The notes beneath the pieces are model-generated. The model worked only from the letters and a program-made list of their open reading frames with translations, was not told where the DNA came from and did no database searches. From the NCBI GenBank assembly GCA_905215695.1, contig CAJMQN010000001.1, forward strand, positions 62,001 to 126,000: a stretch of 64,000 nt of DNA. Reading direction: 5' to 3'. The position numbers and the translations under genes were made by a program. Source of the stretch: an uncultured bacterium (GTDB taxonomy: Bacteria > Bacillota > Clostridia > Christensenellales > HGM11417). This document shows positions 32,623 to 40,393 of the stretch, in pieces. Within the stretch, counting starts at the first letter, position 1, and each line of letters opens with the position of its first letter.

Positions 32623-33795
32623 CTAAAATTTGCGGGAAAAGATTTCGCTCGCCTGAAGTTTTTCGAGGGTATCGAGCCCGAGTTCGTCGAGGAGTTTGAA
32701 TACAAAGGGATTTTCCTTGGGCGTGGGATATGCCGCCTCGTCCGCAAGCTCGTCCGCCCGCGCCCGCGCCTGTCCGGTATCTGCGGAGGTCTTGGGACCG
32801 CCCACGCAACCGCCCGCACAACCCATTCCCTCGATATAGTCCGCTTTGATTTTGCCCTCTTTGAGTTTGGTCAGAAGGTCGCGGCAGGCGGGCACGCCCT
32901 CGGCGCAGAGGTCGCGAATTTGACGGGAGGGGTCAATGGCGCGCACCGTCGTCGTGACCGCGCGGCTCACGCCCCCGCTCCTCGCGTAAAGCCTTCCCAT
33001 GCCCGAGGTGTTGTCCTTATCATCCTCCGGCTGATTTGCGGGGTCGAGTCCGAGAAGATTGAGGACATACTCGATTTCGTCAAAAGTCAGCACATAGTCG
33101 ATTGCGCCCGCAACGTCCGGCTCCCGCGCCTCCGACTTTTTGGCAAGGCAGGGGGAGACAAAGACCGTGGTACAGTTTTCGTAGAGCTTTTTGAGGGTTC
33201 TGCCCCCCGCGACCATGGGGGAAACCGAAGGAGGAATATGGGAGACAAATCCCTGAAAGGTCTTTCGAATCATCGCAATCCAAATCGGGCAGCAACAGCT
33301 CGCGAGCATGAAGTCGTCCTTGGGCATCTCCAAAAAATCCATGCTCTCTTTGAGTGTGAGAATGTCCGCAAAGAGCGCGATTTCAAGCATTCCCGCAAAC
33401 CCCATTTTCTTAAAGCAGGTGCGCATCTGTCCGATGCTCGCCTTCCCTTGCGTAAAGAATGCAGGCGCGACGAGGGCATAGACGTTCTTTCCCGCTGCAA
33501 TTTCGGAGAGAACGGCGAAGAGTTCCTTGCTTTCCATGAGTTTTTTGGAGGCGCAGACATCGATGCAAGTCCCGCACCCCGCGCAGGAATCTACGCGGAT
33601 ACGCACGTCCCCCTTTTCGTCCCTCTCGAGCGCGTCGAATTCGCAGGCGTCCTCGCACGCGCCGCAAGGTTCTGCGCAGGTCTCGAACTTCCACACGGGC
33701 GGATGTTTTTCGGGGTGGAGCAGGCAGTCGATGGCGCGCATGTCCTTTTTGAGCGCCTCGCCGACGGTTTTTTTGTAAATCTCTTTCAAATCCAT
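32623..33795 (-). CDS. short [FeFe]-hydrogenase with two ferredoxin-type clusters
   Basis: This 390-aa protein has two 4Fe-4S motifs (C40, C44, C47, C51; C71, C74, C77, C81) and then the three H-cluster motifs: L1 ASCCCPIW (C167-C169), L2 SPCLAKKSE (C216) and L3 GMGCAGGCVGGPK (C326, C330). All H-cluster Cys ligands are present, so H2 production or uptake is plausible. The L3 ending VGGPK and the short length resemble non-group-A enzymes (group B/D type) rather than the classical CpI form. GGAG precedes the ATG. No maturases (HydEFG) are in the window. It may vent electrons from PFOR-reduced ferredoxin (inference). Confidence 0.88.
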   Translation of the reverse strand: MDLKEIYKKTVGEALKKDMRAIDCLLHPEKHPPVWKFETCAEPCGACEDACEFDALERDEKGDVRIRVDSCAGCGTCIDVCASKKLMESKELFAVLSEIAAGKNVYALVAPAFFTQGKASIGQMRTCFKKMGFAGMLEIALFADILTLKESMDFLEMPKDDFMLASCCCPIWIAMIRKTFQGFVSHIPPSVSPMVAGGRTLKKLYENCTTVFVSPCLAKKSEAREPDVAGAIDYVLTFDEIEYVLNLLGLDPANQPEDDKDNTSGMGRLYARSGGVSRAVTTTVRAIDPSRQIRDLCAEGVPACRDLLTKLKEGKIKADYIEGMGCAGGCVGGPKTSADTGQARARADELADEAAYPTPKENPFVFKLLDELGLDTLEKLQASEIFSRKF

Positions 33796-33812
33796 GGTTT
33801 TTCTCCGTAGAA

Positions 33813-33841
33813 TTGCGGTTTTTCTCCGCTTCTGCTATAAT
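33813..33841 (+). promoter_or_regulatory. leaderless-type promoter of the GNAT gene
   Basis: TTGCGG (33813-33818), 17 bp, TGC-TATAAT (33836-33841). Exactly six bases separate it from the ATG at 33848, so the predicted +1 is the start codon. Confidence 0.75.
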
Positions 33842-33847
33842 AGAAAT

Positions 33848-34264
33848 ATGATTGTCGATTATCTTGTTTTCAAACCCGAATATGCGCGGGAACTTTGCGA
33901 AATGTGGGAGTCAACCTGCGGGGAAACGCAACTCCCCGCCTATTTTGAGGAGCGACAGACGGAGTGCGCGTTTACGGACGGCGAGCTTGTCGGGTGCGCG
34001 CTCTTTGAGTCGCGGGAGGGGAACGCCTGGTGCCGCCTTGCCGTCTGGGAGGACAGCCGCGGGTGCGGCGTGGGGCGGCGTCTCCTTGTCAATCTCTGTC
34101 AGAGGGCAAAGGCGCGGGGATGCGCCTCTGTGCTCGTCTGGGGCGTTCCCAAGGGGGATAGGACGGGAATCGCTCTGCTTGCGGACGAAGGATTCCGACG
34201 GGTCGGAAAAATCGAGGGCGGCGCAAATAAGGAAGATTTTTACCTCTATCAGAAGACGTTATAG
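33848..34264 (+). CDS. GNAT-family N-acetyltransferase
   Basis: This 138-aa acetyltransferase has the acetyl-CoA-binding motif A at CRLAVWEDSRGCGVGRRLL (residues ~61-79) and motif B near GIALLADEGFRRVGKIEGG. An in-frame ATG at 33794 lies upstream of the promoter and is rejected. ATG 33848 has no Shine-Dalgarno and coincides with the predicted transcription start. Acceptor unknown. Confidence 0.85.
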   Translation: MIVDYLVFKPEYARELCEMWESTCGETQLPAYFEERQTECAFTDGELVGCALFESREGNAWCRLAVWEDSRGCGVGRRLLVNLCQRAKARGCASVLVWGVPKGDRTGIALLADEGFRRVGKIEGGANKEDFYLYQKTL

Positions 34265-34293
34265 AAAAACGCGGGGATTCCCCCGCGTTTTTT
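34265..34293. terminator. terminator between the GNAT and phosphoribosyltransferase genes
   Basis: AAAAACGCGGGG-ATT-CCCCCGCGTTTTTTT, usable from both sides. Confidence 0.9.
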
Positions 34294-34312
34294 TATCGTA
34301 TGTTCTCGCAAG

Positions 34313-34852
34313 TTATAGGAGCGGAATTTTCGCAAGATAGACGATGTCCTTCCGATAGGCGGCGTCTCCCTCCGCGAGCACAAACGCCTTTTTCGCGATC
34401 GTCCCGCCCGCTTTCGCGACAAGTTCCTCCAGCCCGTGCAGGCTGTTTCCGGTGGAGACAACGTCGTCGATGATGCCGACGCGCTTGCCCTTTAACAGGT
34501 CGGCGTCGTGTCGGGAAAGGTAGAGCTTTTGAATCTCGCCGGTGGTGATAGACTCTTTGATGGTGACCTCGATGCCGTCCTGCATGTAGAGTTTCTTGCT
34601 CTTTCTGGCGACGGCGTAGTAGTGCTGTCCGAGTTCCCGCGCGATGCAATGCGTGAGCTGTAAACCTTTTGACTCCGCCGTGATGAGCACATCGCAGTCG
34701 GCGAGGTGTTTGGAGAGAGATTTCGCGCAGTGCTCGGTAAGTTCCTGATTTCCGTGCAGATTGAAAAAGGCAATCTTGATGCCGCTGGGCAGGGGAAGAA
34801 TTGGGAGGTCGGCGATGTAGCCGTCAATATCCACTTTCAAAACATTTTCCAT
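34313..34852 (-). CDS. purine/pyrimidine phosphoribosyltransferase (Apt-like)
   Basis: This 179-aa type I phosphoribosyltransferase has the PRPP loop VGIIDDVVSTGNSLHGLEELV (residues ~132-152) and the flexible-loop block ARKSKKLYMQDGIEV, as in adenine or xanthine phosphoribosyltransferases. ATG 34852 has AAGGAG 8 nt upstream; the longer frame start at 34891 lies at the promoter. It likely salvages a purine base, but the base is not determined by the visible motifs. Confidence 0.8.
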   Translation of the reverse strand: MENVLKVDIDGYIADLPILPLPSGIKIAFFNLHGNQELTEHCAKSLSKHLADCDVLITAESKGLQLTHCIARELGQHYYAVARKSKKLYMQDGIEVTIKESITTGEIQKLYLSRHDADLLKGKRVGIIDDVVSTGNSLHGLEELVAKAGGTIAKKAFVLAEGDAAYRKDIVYLAKIPLL

Positions 34853-34881
34853 CTTTTCCGCTCCTTGAGTTTGTCGGAAAT

Positions 34882-34910
34882 ATTTTAGCACATATGCCGC
34901 GATTTGTAAA
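34882..34910 (-). promoter_or_regulatory. promoter of the phosphoribosyltransferase gene
   Basis: On the minus strand TTTACA (34905-34910), 17 bp, TGC-TAAAAT (34882-34887). Confidence 0.75.
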
Positions 34911-34911
34911 G

Positions 34912-34943
34912 AAAACGCCCGGAAAGGCTGAACTTTCCGGGCG
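34912..34943 (-). terminator. terminator of the Ig-like lipoprotein gene
   Basis: CGCCCGGAAAG, 6-nt loop, CTTTCCGGGCG: 11 perfect pairs followed by TTTT on the minus strand. Confidence 0.85.
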
Positions 34944-34955
34944 AAAATGAACCAT

Positions 34956-35939
34956 TTATTTTACTTCGGTGACGATGAGATCATCCACTTCCACGCTGTC
35001 CGCGTTCATCCAGGATATCCAACCGTAGCGAAGCCCGCCGACCTTGGAGGTGGCAATCGCCGCGTTTGTGCTGTCGGTCACGTTCCCCTCCGCGGTAAAG
35101 ACGCTTGTGCCCTCTGCATTTTTGACGGTAACCGTCAGCGCAACGTTGTTGTTCTTGACGTAGTATTTGAATTCCACCGTGTACCAGCCGTCGGCAAGAG
35201 CCGCGGACTTGTCGTTGGATTCCGCCGTTGCGCTCGCGTTGATGCCGTCGCTGGAGCCGTTGTCCACGTATCCGACGCGCACGCCCTCGGCATACTTGCG
35301 GAAGTAGAGCGAACGCTCGGTCAGATAGCTCTTGGGGGAGGCGGTGTTGTTGAGCGAAACCGTCCAGTTAAAGCCCTCGCCCGTTTCGAGCGCAGCGCCG
35401 TCAATCTTGATTTTCATCGAGACGACGAGTCCCTTATCCGTCCAAGGGGTGTTCTTGTCCGTCGCCTTCCCGAAATAGGTGCTCGGACCGGTCTCCTGGT
35501 CCGCCGCCTTGTTGAGAATAACGGTACCGTTTCCCTTCGTGACCGTACCGTAAACCCCGAATACGTCATTGTTGCCGTCGGCGAAGTCCTCGGCGAATAT
35601 TGCCTCGGGTGCGGGAGCCGTCACCGTCACGGTGCAGGACGCACTCTTTTCCCCGCAAGCCGCGGTAATTTTTGCGGTGCCTGCCGCGACGCCTGTCACG
35701 ACGCCGTCTTTGACCGTCGCAACCGCTGCCTTATCCGTCGTCCAAGTCACGCTCTTGTCCGAGGCGTCCTCGGGTTCGACAGTCGCTTTGAGCGTCACCG
35801 TCTTTCCCACCTCGACCGACGCGGTCGTCTTGTCCAGCTTGACGCCCGTGACCGCCGTTTCCCCGCAGGCGGTCAGCCCGAGGCATGCCGCGGCGACGAC
35901 GACCGCCGTCAGCAGTCCGATCCACTTTCTGTTTCTCAT
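34956..35939 (-). CDS. surface lipoprotein with Big_2 Ig-like domain
   Basis: This 327-aa lipoprotein has lipobox L-T-A-C25 and a bacterial Ig-like (Big_2) domain at ~28-108: GVKLDKTTASVEVGKTVTLKATVEPEDAS.KSVTWTTDKAAVATV..GVVTGVAAGTAKITA. Its C-terminal part (~115-325) is beta-rich with lectin-like features (EDFADGNNDVFGVYG, WYTVEFKYYVKNNN). It could bind carbohydrate at the cell surface (inference). ATG 35939 has AAAGGAG 7 nt upstream. Monocistronic. Confidence 0.78.
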   Translation of the reverse strand: MRNRKWIGLLTAVVVAAACLGLTACGETAVTGVKLDKTTASVEVGKTVTLKATVEPEDASDKSVTWTTDKAAVATVKDGVVTGVAAGTAKITAACGEKSASCTVTVTAPAPEAIFAEDFADGNNDVFGVYGTVTKGNGTVILNKAADQETGPSTYFGKATDKNTPWTDKGLVVSMKIKIDGAALETGEGFNWTVSLNNTASPKSYLTERSLYFRKYAEGVRVGYVDNGSSDGINASATAESNDKSAALADGWYTVEFKYYVKNNNVALTVTVKNAEGTSVFTAEGNVTDSTNAAIATSKVGGLRYGWISWMNADSVEVDDLIVTEVK

Positions 35940-36113
35940 GTTCTCTTCTCCTTTGAGATTTTTTCGGGAAAGCGTACTTACCCGGATCATTCACAGTATG
36001 CAAAAAAGCACCCCTTTTTATGCAAAAAGAGTGCTTTTTGTTCTAAAGTGTTCGGTTCGGAAAGGTACACCTTTCCGAACTTATTGTTATTCTATCATAA
36101 TACAAAAAATCCG

Positions 36114-38798
36114 TCAATGCTTTTTCGGTTTTTTCCCGTAGAAAGCGGCGAGGTACATCTCCTTGATTTCCGCGAGCAGGGGGTAGCGGGGATTCGCGCC
36201 CGTGCATTGGTCGTCGAATGCCTGTTCGGTCATCTCGTCAAGCGTCTTTAAAAAAGCCTCTTCCGAAATTCCCGCCTCCGCAATCGTCGCGGGAATACCG
36301 ATTGCCGATTTGAGTTCTTCGACCTTGGCGAGCAGTTTCTCGAATCTTTCCTGTTCGGTGCCGCGAATACCGAGGGACGCCGCCACGTCCGCGTAGCGGC
36401 GCAGGCAGTCGGGCGCCTGATACTGCGGGAAGGTGCCCATCTTCGCCGGGCTTTCGCTCGCGTTGAACTTCATGACCTCGCAGATGAGGAGCGCGTTTGC
36501 GACGCCGTGGGGGAGGTGGTGGAAAGCGCCGAGCTTGTGCGCCATGGAGTGGCACACGCCGAGGAAAGCGTTTGCAAACGCCATGCCCGCCATGGTCGAG
36601 GCGTTCGCCATTTTTTCCCGCGCGACGGGATCCTTCGCGCCGAGGGAGTAGGCACGGGGCAGGTATTCGAAGATTTCTTTGATTGCCTGCAACGCGATGC
36701 CGTCCGTGTAGTCGGTTGCAAGCATGGAGGCGTACGCCTCGAGCGCGTGGGTCAGGGCGTCGATGCCGGACGCCGAGGTCAAACCTTTGGGCATGTTCAT
36801 CATGAGGTCTGCGTCCACAATTGCCATCTTGGGCAGAAGCTCATAATCCGCGAGCGGATATTTGACTCCGTTCCGCTCGTCCGTGATGACTGCGAAGGGC
36901 GTCACCTCCGAGCCCGTGCCCGCGGAGGTCGGAATCGCGATAAAATACGCTTTTTCGCCCATTCTCGGGAAGGTATAGACCCGCTTGCGGATATCCAAAA
37001 AGCGCATGGCGAGGTTGGCAAAGTCCGCATCCGGGTGCTCATACAGCACCCACATGATCTTGCCCGCGTCCATCGCGGAGCCGCCGCCGATTGCGAGCAC
37101 AACGTCCGGTTCAAAGGCGCGCATCGCCTCCGCGCCCTTTCTCGCGCAGGCGAGCGTCGGGTCGGGCTCCACGTCGAAGAAGGTGTGGTGACGGATTCCC
37201 ATCTCGTCCAACCTGTCGGTGACCGCTTTGGTGTAGCCGTTCTTGTAGAGGAAATTGTCCGTTACGATGAAAGCGCGCTTTTTGCCGAGCACCTCGCGGA
37301 GCTCGCGCAGGGCTACGGGGAGACACCCGCGCTTGAAATAGACCTTTTCGGGGGCGCGGAACCACAGCATGTTTTCTCTGCGCTCGGCGACGGTCTTGAT
37401 GTTCAGGAGCTGTTTGACACCCACGTTCTCCGACACCGAATTGCCGCCGTAAGTGCCGCAGCCGAGAGTCAGCGAGGGGGTGAGCAGGAAATTGTACATA
37501 TCCCCGATGCCTCCTTGAGAGGAAGGCGTGTTCACAAGGACGCGGCAGGTCTTGACCGCCGCGGAAAAGGCGTCGATCTTCTCCCGCTCGGAGACCGCGT
37601 CGCAGTAAAGGGACGCCGTGTGTCCGAGACCGCCGTCCTCAATGAGCTTTTCCGCCTTTTTGAGCGCGTCCGCAAAGTCTGCCGCGCGGTACATTGCAAG
37701 AATAGGAGAAAGTTTTTCATGCGCAAAGGGCTCGTCAAGCTCTACGCTCTCCACTTCGCCGATGAGCGCGCGCGTACCTGCGGGGACTTCGAATCCCGCG
37801 AGCTTGGCGATATTCGGCGCGGACTGCCCCACGATTTTGGCGTTTAATCCGCCGTTCACGAGAATAATTTCCCGAACCTTGTCGAGTTCCGCGCCCTTCA
37901 AAAAGTGCGCACCGCGGGCGGCGAATTCCCGCTTGACCTCGTCGTAAATCTTGTCCGCGACGATGACAGACTGCTCGGAGGCGCAGATCATGCCGTTGTC
38001 GAAGGTTTTGGAGAGGAGCACGGAGTTGACCGCGAGCCGGACGTCGCAGGATTCGTCGAATACCGCGGGAGTGTTGCCCGCGCCCACGCCCACTGCGGGC
38101 TTGCCCGAAGAGTAAGCGGCTTTGACCATGCCCGGACCGCCCGTCGCCAAAATCAGGTCCGCTGCCTGCATGACCTCGGCGGACAGCGGAACGCTGGGTT
38201 CGTCGATCCACCCGATGATACCCTCGGGCGCACCCGCAGCGACCGCCGCGTCGAGCACGACCTTCGCCGCCGCGATGGTGGATTTTTTTGCCCGCGGGTG
38301 GGGGGAGAAGATGATGGCGTTGCGGGTCTTGAGCGCGAGGAGCGCTTTGAAAATAGCAGTCGAGGTCGGATTTGTGGTGGGCACGATCGCCGCGATGACG
38401 CCTACGGGTTCGGCGATGCGCGTATATCCGAAGGTCTCGTCCCGCTCGATGACGCCGCAGGTCTTAGTGTCCTTGTAGTGGTTGTAGATATATTCCGCCG
38501 CGAAATGGTTTTTTATCACTTTGTCCTCGACGATTCCCATGCCCGTCTCCTCGGCGGCGAGCTTGGCGAGGGGGAGTCTTTCGCGGTTTGCCGCGGACGC
38601 CGCTGCAAAGAAAATTTTGTCGATCTGCTCCTGCGTGTACGTTGCAAACTTTCTCTGCGCCTCTTTGAGTTCCGCGAGCCGCAGGGTCAGCGTCTCGCTG
38701 CTGTCAACGACGGTAGGGGATTGGTTTGCGAGCCGGTCTCGGATCGCCTTAACCGCGAGTTTCGCGAGCGCCTGCGCGCCTGCCTGTGCGTTTGCCAT
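36114..38798 (-). CDS. adhE: bifunctional aldehyde-alcohol dehydrogenase
   Basis: This 894-aa AdhE reduces acetyl-CoA to acetaldehyde and ethanol and forms spirosome filaments in other bacteria. The N-terminal half is a CoA-dependent aldehyde dehydrogenase with the nucleophile in FDNGMICASEQS (near residue 267). The C-terminal half is an iron-containing alcohol dehydrogenase with GGGSAMDAGKIMW and the metal His block near residue 752 (HSMAHKLGAFHHLPHG). GGAGG lies 6 nt before the ATG. Two Rex-type boxes between its promoter and start codon predict NADH-dependent control. It is the main NADH sink visible in the window. Confidence 0.97.
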   Translation of the reverse strand: MANAQAGAQALAKLAVKAIRDRLANQSPTVVDSSETLTLRLAELKEAQRKFATYTQEQIDKIFFAAASAANRERLPLAKLAAEETGMGIVEDKVIKNHFAAEYIYNHYKDTKTCGVIERDETFGYTRIAEPVGVIAAIVPTTNPTSTAIFKALLALKTRNAIIFSPHPRAKKSTIAAAKVVLDAAVAAGAPEGIIGWIDEPSVPLSAEVMQAADLILATGGPGMVKAAYSSGKPAVGVGAGNTPAVFDESCDVRLAVNSVLLSKTFDNGMICASEQSVIVADKIYDEVKREFAARGAHFLKGAELDKVREIILVNGGLNAKIVGQSAPNIAKLAGFEVPAGTRALIGEVESVELDEPFAHEKLSPILAMYRAADFADALKKAEKLIEDGGLGHTASLYCDAVSEREKIDAFSAAVKTCRVLVNTPSSQGGIGDMYNFLLTPSLTLGCGTYGGNSVSENVGVKQLLNIKTVAERRENMLWFRAPEKVYFKRGCLPVALRELREVLGKKRAFIVTDNFLYKNGYTKAVTDRLDEMGIRHHTFFDVEPDPTLACARKGAEAMRAFEPDVVLAIGGGSAMDAGKIMWVLYEHPDADFANLAMRFLDIRKRVYTFPRMGEKAYFIAIPTSAGTGSEVTPFAVITDERNGVKYPLADYELLPKMAIVDADLMMNMPKGLTSASGIDALTHALEAYASMLATDYTDGIALQAIKEIFEYLPRAYSLGAKDPVAREKMANASTMAGMAFANAFLGVCHSMAHKLGAFHHLPHGVANALLICEVMKFNASESPAKMGTFPQYQAPDCLRRYADVAASLGIRGTEQERFEKLLAKVEELKSAIGIPATIAEAGISEEAFLKTLDEMTEQAFDDQCTGANPRYPLLAEIKEMYLAAFYGKKPKKH

Positions 38799-38824
38799 AT
38801 ATCGAAACCTCCAAAATTGAAATC

Positions 38825-38842
38825 AAGTTAAAATTTTAACAA
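38825..38842 (-). promoter_or_regulatory. Rex-type operator 1 of adhE
   Basis: The minus-strand reading is TTGTTAA-AATT-TTAACTT, containing a perfect 14-bp palindrome (38827-38840). It matches the known Rex consensus TTGTTAA-N4-TTAACAA at all but one position. Confidence 0.65.
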
Positions 38843-38848
38843 AAAAGA

Positions 38849-38866
38849 TTGTTAAATTAATAACAA
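38849..38866 (-). promoter_or_regulatory. Rex-type operator 2 of adhE
   Basis: TTGTTA-N6-TAACAA, extended to GATTGTTA-N6-TAACAATC (38847-38868). It lies 24 bp from operator 1, about two helical turns plus, both downstream of the predicted transcription start. Confidence 0.7.
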
Positions 38867-38878
38867 TCTTATATTCGG

Positions 38879-38907
38879 ATTATATCACACAATCCTCGGA
38901 ATGGCAA
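38879..38907 (-). promoter_or_regulatory. promoter of adhE
   Basis: On the minus strand TTGCCA (38902-38907), 17 bp, TGA-TATAAT (38879-38884). The start of transcription is about 38872, so both Rex boxes lie in the early transcribed region. Confidence 0.85.
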
Positions 38908-38963
38908 CTGTTTTAAAAGCATATTTTTATTTTTTGCAAAATGCGAAAATCCATACTATTGTG

Positions 38964-39024
38964 TAGATTTCCTCACGGACTCGAATGCCCGCGCAAGCGC
39001 GGTCGCTCTCGGTTCGAAAATCTA
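38964..39024. other. nested inverted-repeat structure of unknown role
   Basis: TAGATTT / AAATCTA, inside it TCGAA / TTCGA, inside that CCGCG-CAAG-CGCGG, all in correct nesting over 61 nt. It lies between the divergent adhE and MFS promoters and is not followed by a clear T run. Confidence 0.45.
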
Positions 39025-39035
39025 TGTCTGATTGC

Positions 39036-39065
39036 TTGCTTTTTTGTGGACAAGCAGCATATAAT
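39036..39065 (+). promoter_or_regulatory. promoter of the MFS transporter gene
   Basis: TTGCTT (39036-39041), 18 bp, TATAAT (39060-39065). Confidence 0.6.
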
Positions 39066-39095
39066 GGGGGAAGTCTGAATAGATTTGGAGTGGAC

Positions 39096-40331
39096 ATGTA
39101 TAAGCGTACGACCTACGCCTGCTTTATCGGCATCTTCATGCAGGCGCTCATCACAAATTTAACCGCGATTCTCTTTGTCCCCTTGCGCGAGCTCTACGGG
39201 CTGGACTTTGTGCAGCTCGGGATTCTCGTGCTCGTCAATTTTTCGGCGCAGGTGCTCGCGGACATCCTTCTTTCCCGATTCATCGACCGCACGCCCTTCA
39301 AGCGTATCGTGCTCGCTGCCTGCGGTATGACTGCGGTGGGGCTTGCGCTGTTTGCTTGCACGCCTTGGCTCATGCCGAATCACTTCTTCGCGGGCGCGCT
39401 CGTTGCGACGGTTATCTTCTCCTTTGCGAGCGGCATGTGTGAGGTGGTACTTTCGCCCATTGTGGACAACATGCCCGACGACGGGAACGGAAACGCGACG
39501 GCGATGAGCCTCATGCACAGCTTTTATGCTTGGGGACAGGTCGCGACCATACTTCTGACCACGCTCGCGCTCTTCGTGTTCGGTCGCGCCAACTGGCAGT
39601 TCATCGTCTTTTTCTGGCTGATTGTGCCCGCGCTCTGTTTCGCGTTTTTTGTCAGAGCCCCTATCCCGGAGGGCGTGCCCGCGGAAAAGAGGGAGAGCGT
39701 CCGCAAGGTGCTCTTTTCGCCCTACTATCTCGTCGCCCTTCTCGCGATCTGTTTCGGTGCGGCGACGGAGGTCGTCATGAACCAATGGATCAGCACCTTT
39801 GCCGAGGCGGGGCTGGGTATGAACAAGCTGGTGGGGGACATTCTCGGCATGGCACTCTTCGCGGTCTGGATGGGCGTGGGGAGACTGCTCTACGGTATCT
39901 TCGGCAAGAATATCAACATACGGGGGGTCACCATGTACGGCGCGCTGTTCGCGCTCGGCTGTTACGTCCTTGCGGCTCTCATGTCCGTGCCCTGGATTTC
40001 CCTGACGTTTGCATCCCTGTCCGGACTGTTTACGAGCCTGCTGTGGCCGGGCACCCTCGTCATTGCGACGGACAAGTATCCGACCTCGGGGGCGTGGCTG
40101 TTTGCCGTTCTCGCGATAGCGGGGGACGTGGGCGCCGCTGCCGCGCCCTACATCACCGGACTTGTGACCGACCTCACCGCCGGCGCAGGAACAGCCATGA
40201 GCCTGCGTTACGGGCTCCTCGCGAGCGCGATTTTCCCCGTTTTCGCATTCCTTTGTTTCGTCTATCTCAAGCGCCACGCCTCTGCGGAAGACCAAAGAAT
40301 GAAAATTTTCTTTACCTACCGCAAAAAATAG
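39096..40331 (+). CDS. major facilitator superfamily transporter
   Basis: This 411-aa integral membrane protein has about twelve hydrophobic helices in two halves and the loop 2-3 motif RFIDRTPFKRIVLAACGM. The MYKRTTYACFIGIFMQALITNLTAILFVPL start resembles the fucose-permease-like group of Clostridia. ATG 39096 has GGAG 5 nt upstream; a longer frame (from 38985) crosses the promoter and is rejected. Substrate unknown. It is followed by an acyltransferase whose -10 overlaps the stop codon region. Confidence 0.85.
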   Translation: MYKRTTYACFIGIFMQALITNLTAILFVPLRELYGLDFVQLGILVLVNFSAQVLADILLSRFIDRTPFKRIVLAACGMTAVGLALFACTPWLMPNHFFAGALVATVIFSFASGMCEVVLSPIVDNMPDDGNGNATAMSLMHSFYAWGQVATILLTTLALFVFGRANWQFIVFFWLIVPALCFAFFVRAPIPEGVPAEKRESVRKVLFSPYYLVALLAICFGAATEVVMNQWISTFAEAGLGMNKLVGDILGMALFAVWMGVGRLLYGIFGKNINIRGVTMYGALFALGCYVLAALMSVPWISLTFASLSGLFTSLLWPGTLVIATDKYPTSGAWLFAVLAIAGDVGAAAAPYITGLVTDLTAGAGTAMSLRYGLLASAIFPVFAFLCFVYLKRHASAEDQRMKIFFTYRKK

Positions 40332-40393
40332 TGTATAATATCTAAATAGGGTAAAAAAGAGGAATCCATACCATAGGAGAGAAAAATTTAAAA

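Noticed and set aside
28600..32650. Complete mobile element or prophage
   Set aside because: A serine recombinase and phage-like HTH proteins are present, but no att repeats, transposase, integrase partner or structural genes were found.
38964..39024. tRNA gene
   Set aside because: GGTTCGAAA recalls a T arm, but no acceptor stem, D arm or anticodon arm can be drawn.
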